Assembly: GCF_018614055.1 (NCBI RefSeq)
Contig: NZ_JAGGPB010000004.1
Span: forward strand, 310,001 to 374,000
Reading direction: 5' to 3'
DNA length: 64,000 bases
Source of the DNA: Streptomyces sp. ISL-98
Lineage (GTDB): Bacteria; Actinomycetota; Actinomycetes; Streptomycetales; Streptomycetaceae
Shown: positions 63,465-64,000 of the stretch, one piece after another
How positions within the stretch are numbered: position 1 is the first letter of the stretch
How the letters are laid out: every line of letters begins with the position of its first letter
Made by a program: the position numbers and the translations under genes
The notes under the pieces: generated by a model
Database searches by the model: none
Told to the model about the DNA's origin: nothing
What the model saw: only the letters and a program-made list of their open reading frames with translations

Positions 63465-64000
63465 TCAGGCGGAAATGCCGTCGATCCGGGCCAGCGCATC
63501 ATCCGCGCCGAACGGCTGCAAGTACGGCAGCCAGCGCGGATCCCTGTGCCCGGTCCCGATGATCCGCCAGGCGAGCCCGGACGGCGGGGCGGGCTGATGG
63601 CGCAGCCGCCAGCCGAGCTCCATCAGGTGCCGGTCGGCCTTGACGTGATTGCAGCGGCGGCAGGCCGCCACCACGTTCTCCCAGGCGTGCTGTCCGCCTC
63701 GGCTGCGCGGAATGACGTGGTCGACGCTGGTTGCGACGCCACCGCAGTACATACAGCGCCCGCCGTCCCTGGCGAAGAGCGCACGGCGGGTGAGAGGGAC
63801 GGGCCCCCGGTAGGGGACCCGCACGAACCGTTTGAGCCGCACGACACTGGGTGCCGGGACGGCGCGGGTCGCGCTGTGCATGAAGGCGCCGGATTCCTCG
63901 AGGCAGAGAGCCTTGTTCTCCAGGACGAGGACGAGCGCGCGGCGGAGCGGTACGACGCCGAGCGGCTCGTACGACGCATTGAGGACCAGGACATGCGGCA
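63465..64000 (-). CDS. HNH endonuclease family protein (runs off right edge)
   Basis: Reading leftward from the right edge, the frame is open through 64000, where codons CCG CAT GTC CTG (PHVL) follow a TG. The start codon's first base therefore probably lies just outside the window. About 178 residues are inside: VLNASYEPLGVVPLRRA, then RRALFARDGGRCMYCGG, SVDHVIPRSRGG and CRRCNHVKADR. These are the HNH motif with four zinc-binding cysteines. The protein is widely conserved in actinobacteria and its biological role is unclear. Confidence 0.92.
   Translation of the reverse strand, partial: PHVLVLNASYEPLGVVPLRRALVLVLENKALCLEESGAFMHSATRAVPAPSVVRLKRFVRVPYRGPVPLTRRALFARDGGRCMYCGGVATSVDHVIPRSRGGQHAWENVVAACRRCNHVKADRHLMELGWRLRHQPAPPSGLAWRIIGTGHRDPRWLPYLQPFGADDALARIDGISA

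Overview
The window is a stretch of a high-GC actinobacterial chromosome, almost certainly Streptomyces. The evidence is the overall base composition with strong third-position GC, frequent GTG starts, ATGA/GTGA gene overlaps, GC-rich hairpin terminators with short or absent T tracts, and gene content such as paired ClpP subunits, a mycothiol-type reductase, an Eis-like acetyltransferase and a Nur-boxed sodF. From memory, the order valS - clpX - clpP2 - clpP1 - tig - tRNAs - nei - rpiB - amino-acid permease - sodF - asd - pepN - malQ resembles the Streptomyces coelicolor SCO2615-2650 core region. I could not run an alignment to confirm this.

Layout. 1-7.2 kb: the 5' part of valS, a Pro/Gln-rich membrane protein, the Clp protease set (clpX, clpP2, clpP1) with a ClgR-type operator, trigger factor, tRNA-Pro and tRNA-Gly. 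7.2-20.3 kb: mixed housekeeping genes, including a membrane acyltransferase, an HD hydrolase coupled to an orphan ABC ATPase, a PP2C phosphatase, an Eis-like acetyltransferase, Nei/Fpg glycosylase, rpiB, a Ser/Thr kinase, an LPxTG-type surface protein and bioY. Three paralogous APC-type amino-acid permeases lie at 15.5-17.0 and 20.6-23.5 kb.

23.5-34.4 kb is the most accessory-looking part. It is a divergent carbohydrate locus. One arm is an FGGY kinase plus a coupled histidine-family phosphatase. The other is a lipoprotein binding protein, two permeases, two different MalK-type ATPases (both with Glu in place of the Q-loop Gln), a DeoR regulator, a 2-hydroxyacid dehydrogenase and a second FGGY kinase. 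Seven of the eight genes on the long arm overlap or nearly touch. A perfect inverted repeat between the arms is a good operator candidate. The substrate cannot be read from sequence; a polyol or sugar acid is my best guess.

34.4-64 kb: a secreted glycerophosphodiesterase, sodF with a Nur box, a mycothiol-type reductase, two M1 aminopeptidases about 12 kb apart, a metallophosphoesterase, a Nudix hydrolase, a large secreted S8 protease, asd, a mazEF pair, allantoicase, a LysR/EamA group, a MarR regulator with a near-perfect operator facing an EamA exporter, malQ preceded by a small tandem-repeat protein, a GH84-type secreted enzyme with an altered catalytic motif, and an HNH endonuclease running off the right edge.

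Interspersed palindromic repeats occupy several intergenic gaps (10.6, 14.4, 34.4 and 43.7 kb). One short copy lies in frame inside a coding gene at 41.5 kb. I see no rRNA, CRISPR array, prophage, complete insertion sequence or secondary-metabolite cluster.
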